Of a stretch of DNA of 64,000 nt, positions 26,396-34,856 are shown one piece after another. The notes under the pieces are model-generated. The model did no database searches and had not been told where the DNA came from. It worked only from the letters and a program-made list of their open reading frames with translations. The position numbers and the translations under genes are program-made. Each line of letters begins with the position of its first letter. Positions within the stretch are counted from its first letter, which is position 1. Origin of the DNA: Pararhodobacter aggregans (GTDB lineage Bacteria > Pseudomonadota > Alphaproteobacteria > Rhodobacterales > Rhodobacteraceae); NCBI RefSeq assembly GCF_003075525.1, contig NZ_QDDR01000005.1, positions 1 through 64,000 on the forward strand. Reading direction: 5' to 3'.

Positions 26396-26675
26396 CGAGG
26401 GCGTTCCGGGCGCGATTTCTATGCAGCGCCGGTTCAACAGGCGTTGCCCCCAAAGGTCAAGCGGATTCCCCCGGATCGGTCGGCGGGTCGGGGGTTTTTG
26501 CCGTGCCCGGCGGGCGGCCGCGCGCGCTGTCGCGCCGGTGCGCGACGCCTGTGCCGCCGCGGGGCGGCGCTGCGCCCGGGTCCGGCGCGGTTGTCCGGCG
26601 CCGGGGGCAGGTCACGACCGGCGCTGCCGGGGGGCGGCGCCCGACGGGCGCTGCCCGGGCGGGTCCGGGGCGGTC

Positions 26676-28226
26676 TCAGGGTTTGTGCGGCCCGGCGGCC
26701 TGGCGCGCGTCCTCGGCGTTCTCGACCCAGGGCTCGCCCTGTTCCAGCGCCGCCAGATGCGCGCGCAGCCAGCCCGGCAGGTCGCTGGCGGGCATCGGGC
26801 GGGCGATGGCGAAGCCCTGCAGATGGCCGCAGCCCATTTGCGCCAGCTTGACCTGTTCCTCGGGGTGCTCGACCCCTTCGGCCAGCGTGCCGAGGTCCAG
26901 CTGCGCCGCCATCGACAGGATCGCCGCCACCATGCGCTGCTGGTCGGGATCGGCATGCATGTTGGTGACGAAGCTGCGGTCGATCTTGATCCGGCCGACG
27001 GCGAAGCGGCGGATATTGGCGATCGAGGCATGCCCGGTGCCGAAATCATCGAGGTCGATGCCGCAGCCCATGGCCGAGAGCCGGGCGATGGTGCGCACGG
27101 CGATGTCGTCCTCGCCCCGGGCGACGACGGTTTCCAGGATCTCGACCGTCAACCGTTCGGGCGCGAGGTCGTGGCGGTCCAGTTCCCAGCCGATCTCGTC
27201 GGCCAGGCGCGGGTTGCGCAATTCCTCGGCCGAGAGGTTGACCGAGACCTGGGGCACCTGCAGTCCCTGCGCGTCCAACTCCTTCAGCGCGGTCAGCGCC
27301 TCGCGCAGCATGCGTTCGGCCAGCCGGGGCGAGAGGCCCGCAGCCTCGATCTGCGGCAGGAATTCACCGGGCGAGATCAGCCCGTTCTGGGGGTGTTGCC
27401 AGCGTGCCAGCGCCTCAAGCCCGCTGACGGCGCCGGTGCTGGCCTCGATCTGCGGCTGGAAATAGGCGCGGATCTCGCCATTCTCCAGCGCGCGGCGCAG
27501 GCTGGCGACCCGGTCGCCGGTCATGGTCGAGGGGAAATCCACGACGGAATAGGAATTGAGCGCGCCGGGGCCCGAGCGGAGGGCGCGTTCGGCCGCGGCC
27601 TCGGCCGCCTGCAACATGTCGAGGCCGTTCAGCATGGCGGCGCGGGGCGAGAGGCAAAAGCCGATCGAGACGCTGGGCCAGAGGGTCACGCCGTTGATCG
27701 GCAGGGGCGCCGAAAGCCGCGACTGGATGCGCTGCGCCACGGCCAGGATGCCGCCCAGGTCCAGCCCGCGCTGGGCCTGCAGCGCCACGCCGAAACCGTC
27801 CGTCTCCAGCGCGCAGAACAGGTCCTGATCGCGCAGCGACAGCGCCAGCCGTTCGGCCAGCGTGTCGCGCAGCGCGGCAAAGGAGGTGGCGCCAAGCTGC
27901 CGTGCCAGCCGCGGCGCATCGTCAAGGCGCACTGCCAGCGCGGCGGCGGCGCCCTGGGCGGTGCCCAGCCCCTGCGCGTTCAGCAGATCCAGCACGCCCT
28001 TGCGGTCCCGCATCAGGGCATGGCCCCGGGGTTCCGACCGGGCGCCCAGGGCCAGCGCGTCGCGCAGCGCCGACCACAGAAGCGCCGCCTGCACCGCGAC
28101 CAAGGCGCCCAACGCCCAGGACGGCAGGCCGGCGGCGAGTGTGGCCAGCGTCAGCGCGGGAATCAGGGCCAGGGTCCAGAAGCGCCGCTGTCTGGCGATT
28201 GCCATCGCCCGCCGTGCCCAAGTCAT
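26676..28226 (-). CDS. Cyclic-di-GMP phosphodiesterase (degenerate GGDEF + EAL)
   Basis: 516 residues from ATG 28226. Two N-terminal hydrophobic segments (about 17-48) anchor it in the membrane. A GGDEF-like domain follows, but the signature is lost (TDGFGVAL where GGDEF should be), so it should not make c-di-GMP. The EAL domain (about 250-490) keeps the catalytic set: EAL in GLEALARW, NLSAEEL, EILET, DDFGTGHAS, KIDRSFV and EGVE. It should therefore hydrolyse c-di-GMP to pGpG. It stands between yidC and ttcA on the same strand with no evident partner. A gap of 280 GC-rich bases separates it from yidC. Confidence 0.9.
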   Translation of the reverse strand: MTWARRAMAIARQRRFWTLALIPALTLATLAAGLPSWALGALVAVQAALLWSALRDALALGARSEPRGHALMRDRKGVLDLLNAQGLGTAQGAAAALAVRLDDAPRLARQLGATSFAALRDTLAERLALSLRDQDLFCALETDGFGVALQAQRGLDLGGILAVAQRIQSRLSAPLPINGVTLWPSVSIGFCLSPRAAMLNGLDMLQAAEAAAERALRSGPGALNSYSVVDFPSTMTGDRVASLRRALENGEIRAYFQPQIEASTGAVSGLEALARWQHPQNGLISPGEFLPQIEAAGLSPRLAERMLREALTALKELDAQGLQVPQVSVNLSAEELRNPRLADEIGWELDRHDLAPERLTVEILETVVARGEDDIAVRTIARLSAMGCGIDLDDFGTGHASIANIRRFAVGRIKIDRSFVTNMHADPDQQRMVAAILSMAAQLDLGTLAEGVEHPEEQVKLAQMGCGHLQGFAIARPMPASDLPGWLRAHLAALEQGEPWVENAEDARQAAGPHKP

Positions 28227-28309
28227 CGTCAATGCCTCTATCCGTCGTTCTTGCAGGGCGCCCGCAGCCCCCGGTACAAGCAGCCTTGGTTAAGGTAGTG
28301 AGCGAAGCC

Positions 28310-29206
28310 TTAACGCAGACGAGGAATTTCATTCGAATTTTCAGCATCTGCCGCCGAGGCGCCCGGCGCCTCGGGCCAGAGGCCGATGAAGTCGAAAAGC
28401 CTGGGGTCGACCAGATGCGAGGGCCGCACGTTCATCAGCGCCTTGAACATGACGTTCCGCCGCCCGGGCGTCCGCTTCTCCCATTCGTCCAGCAAGGCCT
28501 TGACCTGCATGCGCTGAAGCCCGTCCTGCGAGCCGCAGAGGTCGCAGGGGATGACCGGGTAATCCATCGCCCGGGCGAATTTCTCGCAATCGGCCTCGGC
28601 CACGAAGGCCAGCGGCCGCAGCACGGTCAGGTCGCCGTCCTCGTTCACCAGCTTCGGCGGCATGGTCGCCAGCCGCCCGCCGTGAAAGAGATTCATGAAG
28701 AACGTCTCCAGCATGTCGTCGCGGTGATGGCCCAGCACGACCGAGGTGCAGCCCTCCTCGCGCGCGATGCGGTAGAGGTTGCCGCGCCGCAGCCGCGAAC
28801 AGAGCGAGCAATAGGTGCGCCCCTGCGGCACCTTGTCGACGACGATGGAATAGGTGTCCTGATACTCGATCCGGTGCGGCACGCCCATTCTGGTCAGGAA
28901 TTCCGGCAGCACCGTCGCCGGAAATCCCGGCTGACCCTGGTCGAGGTTGCAGGCCAGCAGCTCCACCGGCAGGAGGCCGCGCCATTTCAACTCGTGCAGC
29001 ACGGCCAGCAGCGTGTAGCTGTCCTTGCCGCCCGAGAGGCACACCAGCCATTTGTCGCCGGGGCGGATCATGCCGAAAGCCTCGGTCGCCTCGCGCACCT
29101 GCTGCACGAGCCGCTTGCGCAGCTTGCGGAATTCGGTGGATTTCGGCGCCCCGTGGAACAGCGGGTGGATGTCGTCGCCGGGAAGATCGTCGCTGTCGTC
29201 GAGCAT
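28310..29206 (-). CDS. ttcA: tRNA 2-thiocytidine(32) synthetase TtcA
   Basis: 298 residues from ATG 29206, with AGGAGGG just upstream. The PP-loop is [10 protein letters not shown]. Two CxxC pairs (CSLCSR and CDLCGS) hold the Fe-S cluster used to deliver sulfur to C32 of certain tRNAs. [16 protein letters not shown] is the family block. Earlier in-frame starts would add a tail not seen in the family and lack a ribosome-binding site. The gene is divergent from the small membrane protein at 29332. Confidence 0.94.
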   Translation of the reverse strand: MLDDSDDLPGDDIHPLFHGAPKSTEFRKLRKRLVQQVREATEAFGMIRPGDKWLVCLSGGKDSYTLLAVLHELKWRGLLPVELLACNLDQGQPGFPATVLPEFLTRMGVPHRIEYQDTYSIVVDKVPQGRTYCSLCSRLRRGNLYRIAREEGCTSVVLGHHRDDMLETFFMNLFHGGRLATMPPKLVNEDGDLTVLRPLAFVAEADCEKFARAMDYPVIPCDLCGSQDGLQRMQVKALLDEWEKRTPGRRNVMFKALMNVRPSHLVDPRLFDFIGLWPEAPGASAADAENSNEIPRLR

Positions 29207-29277
29207 GGGCCGGGCCCTCCTGAAGCCCTGCCATAGGGGGTTTCGCCGGGCGGCGTCAAGCTGAGGGCCGGGGGCGA

Positions 29278-29305
29278 TTGACAGGGGGGCGGGCTTGCGT
29301 ATGTT
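29278..29305 (+). promoter_or_regulatory. Strong candidate promoter
   Basis: TTGACA (29278-29283), a perfect -35, and TATGTT (29300-29305) are separated by 16 bases. The gene start is 26 bases further on. Its -10 overlaps a dyad, which suggests repression. Confidence 0.6.
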
Positions 29306-29319
29306 AATCACATTCACAT
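29301..29319. promoter_or_regulatory. Operator-like dyad over the promoter
   Basis: ATGTTAAT - CAC - ATTCACAT: the two 8-bp arms are inverted copies with one mismatch. They extend to TATGT...ACATA with the flanking bases 29300 and 29320. The dyad covers the -10 and probable transcription start, the classic place for a repressor. No regulator gene is adjacent, so the binding protein is unknown. Confidence 0.5.
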
Positions 29320-29331
29320 AAGGGGACGGAA

Positions 29332-29799
29332 ATGGCCTATGCTCTGGGATATGTGCTGCACCTCTGCGCCGGGGTGATCTGGGCGGGGGGCGTGGCCTAT
29401 ACCGCGCTGGTCCTCTATCCCGCGCTGGCCCGCGCCCCGGCCGGGCAGGCGGCGGCGATGCTGGCGGGCATGGCGCGGCGGTCGGCGGCGCTGATGGGGG
29501 CGGCCGGGGTGCTGGTGTTGCTGTCGGGACCGTGGCGGGCGTGGCTGGGCGGCGGGGTACAGGGCTGGGGCGACCTGACCACGCCCTACGGGCTGATCGT
29601 CATCGCCGCCTTTGTGCTGGTTTTCGTCATCCAGGGGGCGGACGGAAGCTTTCGCAGCCGCTTGCGGCGGCTGATGGCGGATCCCGCGGCCTATGCGCAA
29701 CGCGCGCCCGCGCTGGCACGGACCAACGCCTGGATCGCCGGGTCGGGGCTGGCTGCGGTGCTGATCCTGATGGCGCTTCTGGGCACCGGCACCTACTGA
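29332..29799 (+). CDS. Small four-TM membrane protein, CopD/DUF2269-like
   Basis: 155 residues with four hydrophobic segments (about 5-29, 52-66, 86-101 and 132-152). The first helix has [22 protein letters not shown], in which a histidine and a GxxW/GG motif recall heme- or copper-associated CopD-like and DUF2269/DUF4149 proteins. Assignment is tentative. AGGGGACGG precedes ATG 29332. It has its own promoter with an operator-like dyad, so it is likely regulated by a stress or metal signal. Its stop lies three bases from the convergent yidD stop. Confidence 0.7.
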   Translation: MAYALGYVLHLCAGVIWAGGVAYTALVLYPALARAPAGQAAAMLAGMARRSAALMGAAGVLVLLSGPWRAWLGGGVQGWGDLTTPYGLIVIAAFVLVFVIQGADGSFRSRLRRLMADPAAYAQRAPALARTNAWIAGSGLAAVLILMALLGTGTY

Positions 29800-29802
29800 C
29801 CC

Positions 29803-30096
29803 TCAGGGGCGGTGGTCGCGGTCCCAGTCCGGGTCGGCGCCGGGCACCGGGTCATAGCCCTGCCCGCCCCAGGGATGGCACGAGGCGATCCGCCTGGCCG
29901 TCAGCCACGAGCCCTTGACCGCCCCGTGCAGCGCCAGGGCCTCGAGCGCATAGGCCGAGCAGGTCGGCTGATAGCGGCAGCCATGACCGACCCAGGGGCT
30001 GAGCAGCAACCGATAGGCGCGGACCGGCAGCGACACCGCCCAGGCGGCGGGCGAGGTCAGGGGACGGGGGCGCGGCGGGGGCGGACGAGGGCACAC
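29803..30096 (-). CDS. yidD: Membrane protein insertion efficiency factor YidD
   Basis: About 97 residues if started at GTG 30096. A TTG at 30150 would give 115. The conserved core [29 protein letters not shown] and [14 protein letters not shown] is the YidD signature, with the three family cysteines. It normally lies between rnpA and yidC and assists insertion through SecYEG/YidC. Here it is 3.4 kb from yidC, separated by the EAL and ttcA genes and the 29332 gene. The N-terminal segment is unusually proline/arginine-rich, which makes the true start uncertain. Confidence 0.9.
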   Translation of the reverse strand: MCPRPPPPRPRPLTSPAAWAVSLPVRAYRLLLSPWVGHGCRYQPTCSAYALEALALHGAVKGSWLTARRIASCHPWGGQGYDPVPGADPDWDRDHRP

Positions 30097-30170
30097 GGAG
30101 CTGACCTTTCGGCTTTGGCCTGATGTGGGACGCGCCGCGCGCGGGCGCAAGTCCCCTGCGGCACCCCGCC

Positions 30171-30662
30171 CTAGGGTGCCGCCCGCAGCGCTGCCGCCAG
30201 CTCGGTGATCCGCGAGGGGGCGAAGACACGGATGCCGTGGCGTTCCAGCATCTCGGCGGCGAGACCGCGGCCGGGGCGGCGGGTGCCGTCATGCTCGCCG
30301 GTATGGACGAAGAGGCTGCCGCAGGACGGGCTGCCGTCGGTCAGCAGCGCGAAGGCGCAATCATGGGCGCGGGCCGCCTGCAACGCCAGTTCGGCGGCGC
30401 GGACGAAGGGGGCGGTCACATCCTCGCCGCCGTCGGTCAGGACCTGGCCCTGCCCGGACAGCACCTGCAGCGCGGTCACGCCCGGCGCGATCTCGGCCGG
30501 AGCGCGCGGCACGGGCAGGCCCGCCGCCATCTCGGGGCAGAGCGGCACGATCCGCCCCTCGCGCCGCCAGAGGTCCAGAAGCGGACCGGCCAGGGTCTTG
30601 GCCCGGCCATCGTAGCGAACCGGGGCGCCCAGCAGGCAGGAACTGACAAGAATGCGTTTCAT
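30171..30662 (-). CDS. DUF523 family protein
   Basis: 163 residues. Conserved blocks are [13 protein letters not shown] at the N-terminus, [14 protein letters not shown] and TDGSPSCGS, the hallmarks of DUF523, with cysteines that could bind metal or a thiol. The function of the family is not established. It starts at ATG 30662 and is divergent from the SDR at 30760. It probably shares no transcript with yidD, since a 74-base gap separates them, although both are on the same strand. Confidence 0.85.
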   Translation of the reverse strand: MKRILVSSCLLGAPVRYDGRAKTLAGPLLDLWRREGRIVPLCPEMAAGLPVPRAPAEIAPGVTALQVLSGQGQVLTDGGEDVTAPFVRAAELALQAARAHDCAFALLTDGSPSCGSLFVHTGEHDGTRRPGRGLAAEMLERHGIRVFAPSRITELAAALRAAP

Positions 30663-30759
30663 GCCGCCAGCTTAGCGTGGTCGCGGGCGGCGTAAAGCCC
30701 GGGCTTTCGCGGGGCGCGCGGGCGGGCTAGCCTTGCAGCAGGCAAGGGAGGATCGGCGC

Positions 30760-31497
30760 ATGACCAGCATGCTCATCACGGGCGCCTCGCGGGGGATCGG
30801 CCGGGCCACGGCGCTGATGGCCGCGGCGCGCGGCTGGGACGTGGCGGTGACCTACCGGCAGGACGCCGGGGCCGCGGCCGAGGTGGTGCGCGGGGTCGAG
30901 GCGCAGGGCCGCCGGGCGGTGGCGCTGGCGGGCGACGTGAGCGACCCCGCGGCGGTGGCGCGCGTTTTCGACGGGGCCGAGGCGGCGCTGGGCAGGCTGG
31001 ACGCGGTGGTCATCAACGCCGGGATCGTCGCGCCCTCGATGCCGCTGGCCGAGACGACGCCCGAGCGGCTGCGCGCGGTGGTGGAGACCAACGTTCTGGG
31101 CGCCCTGTTCAGCGCGCGCGAGGCGGCGCGGCGTCTGCCCCGACCTGAAGGGGACGCCGCCATCGTGCTGCTGTCGTCGATCGCGGCGCGGCTGGGCTCG
31201 GCCGGGGAATACGTGGATTACGCGGCCTCGAAAGCGGCGGTGGACACGCTGGCCATCGGGCTGGCCCGGGAACTGGCGCCGGGGCGGGTCAGGGTCAACG
31301 CGGTCCGGCCGGGGCTGATCGACACCGAGATCCACGCCTCGGGCGGGAGGCCGACGCGGGCCTTCGATCTGGCGCCTCTGGTCCCGATGGGGCGCCCGGG
31401 CCGGGCCGAGGAAGTGGCCGAGATGATCCTCTGGCTGTGCAGCCCGGCGGCCTCGTATGTCACCGGCGCGGTGATGGAGGTTACGGGAGGGCGCTGA
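30760..31497 (+). CDS. Short-chain dehydrogenase/reductase (FabG-like)
   Basis: 245 residues from ATG 30760 with AAGGGAGG upstream. The cofactor motif is TGASRGIG (8-15), NAGIV follows, and the catalytic triad is Ser in LLSSIAARLG with Tyr-x3-Lys in DYAASKAA. It is a classical SDR, with an R in the YRQDAG region after beta2 suggesting NADP. Its C-terminal GAVMEVTGGR is FabG/glucose-dehydrogenase-like. The substrate is unknown. A GC-rich hairpin (31499-31526) follows. Confidence 0.9.
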   Translation: MTSMLITGASRGIGRATALMAAARGWDVAVTYRQDAGAAAEVVRGVEAQGRRAVALAGDVSDPAAVARVFDGAEAALGRLDAVVINAGIVAPSMPLAETTPERLRAVVETNVLGALFSAREAARRLPRPEGDAAIVLLSSIAARLGSAGEYVDYAASKAAVDTLAIGLARELAPGRVRVNAVRPGLIDTEIHASGGRPTRAFDLAPLVPMGRPGRAEEVAEMILWLCSPAASYVTGAVMEVTGGR

Positions 31498-31498
31498 G

Positions 31499-31526
31499 GC
31501 GCCGGGGCCGGGCAGGGCCCCGGCGC
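31499..31526 (+). terminator. Candidate terminator after the SDR gene
   Basis: GCGCCGGGGCC (31499-31509) and GGCCCCGGCGC (31516-31526) form an 11-bp stem with a 6-nt loop directly after the stop codon. GATCATTCTTTC follows, so the T run is weak. Confidence 0.5.
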
Positions 31527-31628
31527 GATCATTCTTTCACCTGAGAAGAAATCCGACACAACGCCGTCGCCTTTGGAAGCGACAGCGGCGGCGGCTTGGG
31601 GTCCGGTCGGGGGCGAGAGAGGTCCCCG

Positions 31629-32861
31629 ATGTTCGAACGTTCCATCCCCGAGTGGCTGCGCCACCCGCCCGAGGCCGCCGCCCGCAAGCCCGGTGCCAAG
31701 GCCTTCGCCACGCTCTCGGGCATCGAGGCGATGATCCGCGGCACGCTGCTGTCGGTCTTCCCGCTGGCCATGTATCAGGCGCTGGGCGATGCGGGCGCGG
31801 TCAGCCGGGTCTATTTCGTGATCGGCCTCGCCTCGCTGACGCTGGGGCTGCTGCTGCCCTGGGTCAACCGGGCGGTGCCGCGGCGCTGGCTCTATACCTT
31901 CGGCGCGATGATGTATCTGGTCGGCGGCACGCTGGGGGCAATGGGCGGCATGATGATCGTCGCGGCCCTGGCTGCCTGCACCCTGGCCACGGTCACCTGC
32001 TTCATCTGCCTGAACGCCTATGTCCTTGACTATGTAGCGAAAAACGACCTCGGAAAGACCGAGACCCTGCGTATGTTCTATTCCGCCCTGAGCTGGAGCG
32101 CGGGGCCGGTCACCGGGGTCGCGCTGATGAAGCTCTGGGCGCCCCTGCCGTTCATCCTGGCGGCCTCGTTCGCCCTGGTGCAGATCGCGGTCTTCTGGTG
32201 GCTGCGGCTCGGCAACGGCAAGCTGATCCAGAAGGCCAAGGGCGCGGCCCCCAATCCGCTGGCCTTCCTCGGCCGGTTCTTCGCCCAGCCGCGGCTGATC
32301 GCCGGCTGGCTCTTCGCGGTGATCCGCTCCTGCGGCTGGTGGGGCTATATCGTCTATCTGCCGATCTATGCCATCGAACACGGGTTGTGGGAGGAATTGG
32401 GCGGCGTGCTGGTCTCGGTCACCAACGCTTTCCTGTTCATCACGCCGCTGATGCTGCGCTGGGTGCAGCGCCGGACGGTGCGGGTGGCGGTGCGGACCGG
32501 GTTCTTCTGCGCCTCCTTCGGGTTCCTGGTGGCAGCGGTGCTGCCGGTGGCGGAACTGGCGGTGGCCTCGCTGTTCCTCGCCTCGGCCTTCCTGGTGCTG
32601 CTGGACATCGCCGGGGGGCTGCCCTTCCTGATGGCGGTGAAACCCTCGGAGCGGACCGAGATGGCGGCGGTCTATTCCAGCTTCCGCGACGTGTCGGGGA
32701 TCATGACCCCGGGCATCGGCGCGCTGATCCTGCTGGTGGCGCCGATCCAGGGCATCTTCGGCGCCGTGGGTCTGGCGCTGGGGGCGATGTTCGTGCTGTC
32801 GGGCCGCCTGCACCCGATGCTGGGCGTGACCCCTGCCGAACGGGGGCGGCGCGCGGTATGA
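31629..32861 (+). CDS. MFS transporter
   Basis: 410 residues with about eleven or twelve hydrophobic segments, the size of a major facilitator carrier in the inner membrane. The N-terminus is soluble (MFERSIPEWLRHPPEAAARKPG). The first helices run through GTLLSVFPLAMYQALGD and VIGLASLTLGLLLPWV. There is no clear substrate motif. GAGAGAGG lies before ATG 31629. It follows an SDR gene with a hairpin between, so it may be separate. A copy of the convergent-end repeat separates it from the acyl-CoA dehydrogenase gene on the other strand. Confidence 0.85.
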   Translation: MFERSIPEWLRHPPEAAARKPGAKAFATLSGIEAMIRGTLLSVFPLAMYQALGDAGAVSRVYFVIGLASLTLGLLLPWVNRAVPRRWLYTFGAMMYLVGGTLGAMGGMMIVAALAACTLATVTCFICLNAYVLDYVAKNDLGKTETLRMFYSALSWSAGPVTGVALMKLWAPLPFILAASFALVQIAVFWWLRLGNGKLIQKAKGAAPNPLAFLGRFFAQPRLIAGWLFAVIRSCGWWGYIVYLPIYAIEHGLWEELGGVLVSVTNAFLFITPLMLRWVQRRTVRVAVRTGFFCASFGFLVAAVLPVAELAVASLFLASAFLVLLDIAGGLPFLMAVKPSERTEMAAVYSSFRDVSGIMTPGIGALILLVAPIQGIFGAVGLALGAMFVLSGRLHPMLGVTPAERGRRAV

Positions 32862-32911
32862 GGGGGTGACCCCAAAAGGGCGGGGGGCTGCTCGCCCCCA
32901 GAGAGGCAAGG

Positions 32912-33000
32912 GCGGGGGGCTGCTCGCCCCCCGCGCCCCCTCGCCAAAGGGGGGCGTGCCCCCCTTTGGAAACCCCGTGGATACTTGGGGAACAAAGATG
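32912..33000. repeat. Convergent-end repeat family, copy C (hairpin doublet)
   Basis: 89 bases holding two GC hairpins (GCGGGGGGC/GCCCCCCGC at 32912-32934 and CCAAAGGGGGG/CCCCCCTTTGG at 32944-32969), then CCCCGTGGATACTTGGGGAACAAAGATG. It is nearly identical, on the opposite strand, to 42893-42980. It lies between convergent MFS and acyl-CoA dehydrogenase genes and may terminate both. A partial tandem of the first hairpin lies at 32878-32899. Confidence 0.75.
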
Positions 33001-33007
33001 GGGTGGG

Positions 33008-34681
33008 TCAGTCCAGCAGGCGCCGGGCGATGACCTGGGCCTGGATCTCGCCCGCGCCTTCGAAGATGTTGAGGATCCGCGCGTCACACAGGATGCGGCT
33101 GATCTGGTATTCCAGCGCGAACCCGTTGCCGCCATGGATCTGCAGCGCGTTGTCGGCGGCGGCCCAGGCGACGCGGGCGCCCAGCAGTTTCGCCATCCCC
33201 GCCTCCAGATCGCAGCGCTTGTCGTGGTCCTTCTGCCAGGCGCTGAAATAGGTCAACTGGCGGGCGATCATGATCTCGACCGCCATCATCGCCAGCTTGT
33301 CGGCGACGCGGGGGAAGTTGATGAGGGCGCGGCCGAACTGCTTGCGGTCCTCGGCGTATTGCATGCCGACTTCCAGCGCGTTCTGCGCCACGCCGATGGC
33401 GCGGGCGGCGGTCTGGATGCGGGCCGATTCAAAGGTCTGCATCAGCTGCTTGAAGCCCTTGCCTTCCTCACCGCCCAGCAGGTTCTCGCCCTTCACCTTG
33501 AACCCGTCGAAGCCGAGCTCGTATTCCTTCATGCCGCGGTAGCCCAGCACCTCGATCTCGCCGCCGGTCATGCCGGGGGTCGGGAAGGGGTTGGCGTCAT
33601 CGCCCGGGGTCTTTTCGGCCAGGAACATGCTGAGGCCGCGGTAATCGCTGGTGTTCGGGTCGGTCCGGGCGAGCAGGGTCATCACATGGGTGCGCGCGGC
33701 ATGGGTGATCCAGGTCTTGTTGCCGGTCACCTCATAATCGCCGTCGGCGTTCTTCACCGCCCGGGTGCGCAGCGAGCCCAGATCCGAGCCGGTGTTCGGT
33801 TCGGTGAAGACCGCGGTCGGCAGGATCTCGGCCGAGGCGATCTTGGGCAGCCATTCCGATTTCTGCGCATCGGTGCCACCGGCGAGGATCAGCTCGGCGG
33901 CGATCTCGGACCGGGTGCCCAGCGAGCCCACGCCGATATAGCCGCGGCTCAACTCCTCGGACACCACGACCATCGAGGCTTTCGACAGACCGAACCCGCC
34001 CAGATTCTCGGGGATGGTCAGGCCGAAGACGCCCATCTCGGCCAGTTCCTCGATGATCGCCATCGGGATGAAGTCATCCTTCAGGTGCCATTCATGGGCG
34101 AAGGGCGCGACCTTCTCGTCCGAGAAGCGGCGGAACTGGTCGCGGATCATCTCCAGTTCCTCGTCCAGTCCCGTCGCGCCAAAGGTGGCGCGGCCGTGGT
34201 TCTCGCGCATCAGGGCGACCAGCCGGGCCCGGGCTTCGGGCGAATTGCCGGCCAGGATCGGGCTGTCGGCAAAGGGGGCAAGGTCGGCCGCGGTCAAGCC
34301 GATGTCCGAGGGGCGCAGGATCTCGCCCTGGTTCATCGGGATGCCGCCCAGGATCTGCGCCAGATATTCGCCGGTGCCGATCTGCAGGATCAGCGCCTCC
34401 ATTTCGCCGAAGCTGCCCGAATGCGACAGGCGGTCGGCCCAGGCACCCATCTGCCGGATCGATTCCACATAGGTCGCGAGCCACGCCAGACCATGCGCCG
34501 CACGCTGGTGGCGGTCGATCAGCGCCGCCTGCACCTTGCCGCCGTCCGAGACCATCGCCCGCAGCTGCGTCGTGGCCGTGGCGAGCAGCGTGTCGAGCGG
34601 CGCCTGCAGCGCGGCGACGCGGGCCGAAAGATCGGCGAGCAGCGGGGCGGGGGCGGTCATGTCCTGGCCGTCATGGGGCAT
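33008..34681 (-). CDS. mcd: Acyl-CoA dehydrogenase, probably (2S)-methylsuccinyl-CoA dehydrogenase
   Basis: 557 residues from ATG 34681 (GGAG upstream). The catalytic ACAD domain includes the FAD/substrate block FTEPNTGSDLGSLRTRAV, DRKQFGRALINFPRVADKLA, LQIHGGNGFALEY and the IFEGAGEIQ loop with the presumed base Glu. The roughly 150-residue N-terminal extension (HGLAWLATYVESIRQM, MEALILQIGTGEYLAQ) and total length match methylsuccinyl-CoA dehydrogenase of the ethylmalonyl-CoA pathway for acetyl-CoA assimilation, common in Rhodobacteraceae. Other pathway genes are not in this window, so the specific name is an inference from family knowledge. The ACAD class itself is certain. Confidence 0.8.
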   Translation of the reverse strand: MPHDGQDMTAPAPLLADLSARVAALQAPLDTLLATATTQLRAMVSDGGKVQAALIDRHQRAAHGLAWLATYVESIRQMGAWADRLSHSGSFGEMEALILQIGTGEYLAQILGGIPMNQGEILRPSDIGLTAADLAPFADSPILAGNSPEARARLVALMRENHGRATFGATGLDEELEMIRDQFRRFSDEKVAPFAHEWHLKDDFIPMAIIEELAEMGVFGLTIPENLGGFGLSKASMVVVSEELSRGYIGVGSLGTRSEIAAELILAGGTDAQKSEWLPKIASAEILPTAVFTEPNTGSDLGSLRTRAVKNADGDYEVTGNKTWITHAARTHVMTLLARTDPNTSDYRGLSMFLAEKTPGDDANPFPTPGMTGGEIEVLGYRGMKEYELGFDGFKVKGENLLGGEEGKGFKQLMQTFESARIQTAARAIGVAQNALEVGMQYAEDRKQFGRALINFPRVADKLAMMAVEIMIARQLTYFSAWQKDHDKRCDLEAGMAKLLGARVAWAAADNALQIHGGNGFALEYQISRILCDARILNIFEGAGEIQAQVIARRLLD

Positions 34682-34856
34682 GAGGGACTCCTGTGGCGAA
34701 CCTGTAGATGCTGGTGCAGCGATAGCCCCTTCGCAATTGCAGCGCAACATTAATTCGTCGGAGCATCGCCAATCGCATGAATATGTCGCGATAACTTTGG
34801 ACGTGCGGTGGCTTTCCGCGCGCGATAGACAGGGGCCGAGTCAGGGAGATTGATAT

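Noticed and set aside
26396-26675. GC-rich 280-base gap between yidC and the EAL gene read as part of a long plus-strand gene
   Set aside because: The plus-strand frame runs antisense through the EAL gene and has a shadow-type composition. I see no gene or clear site in this gap.
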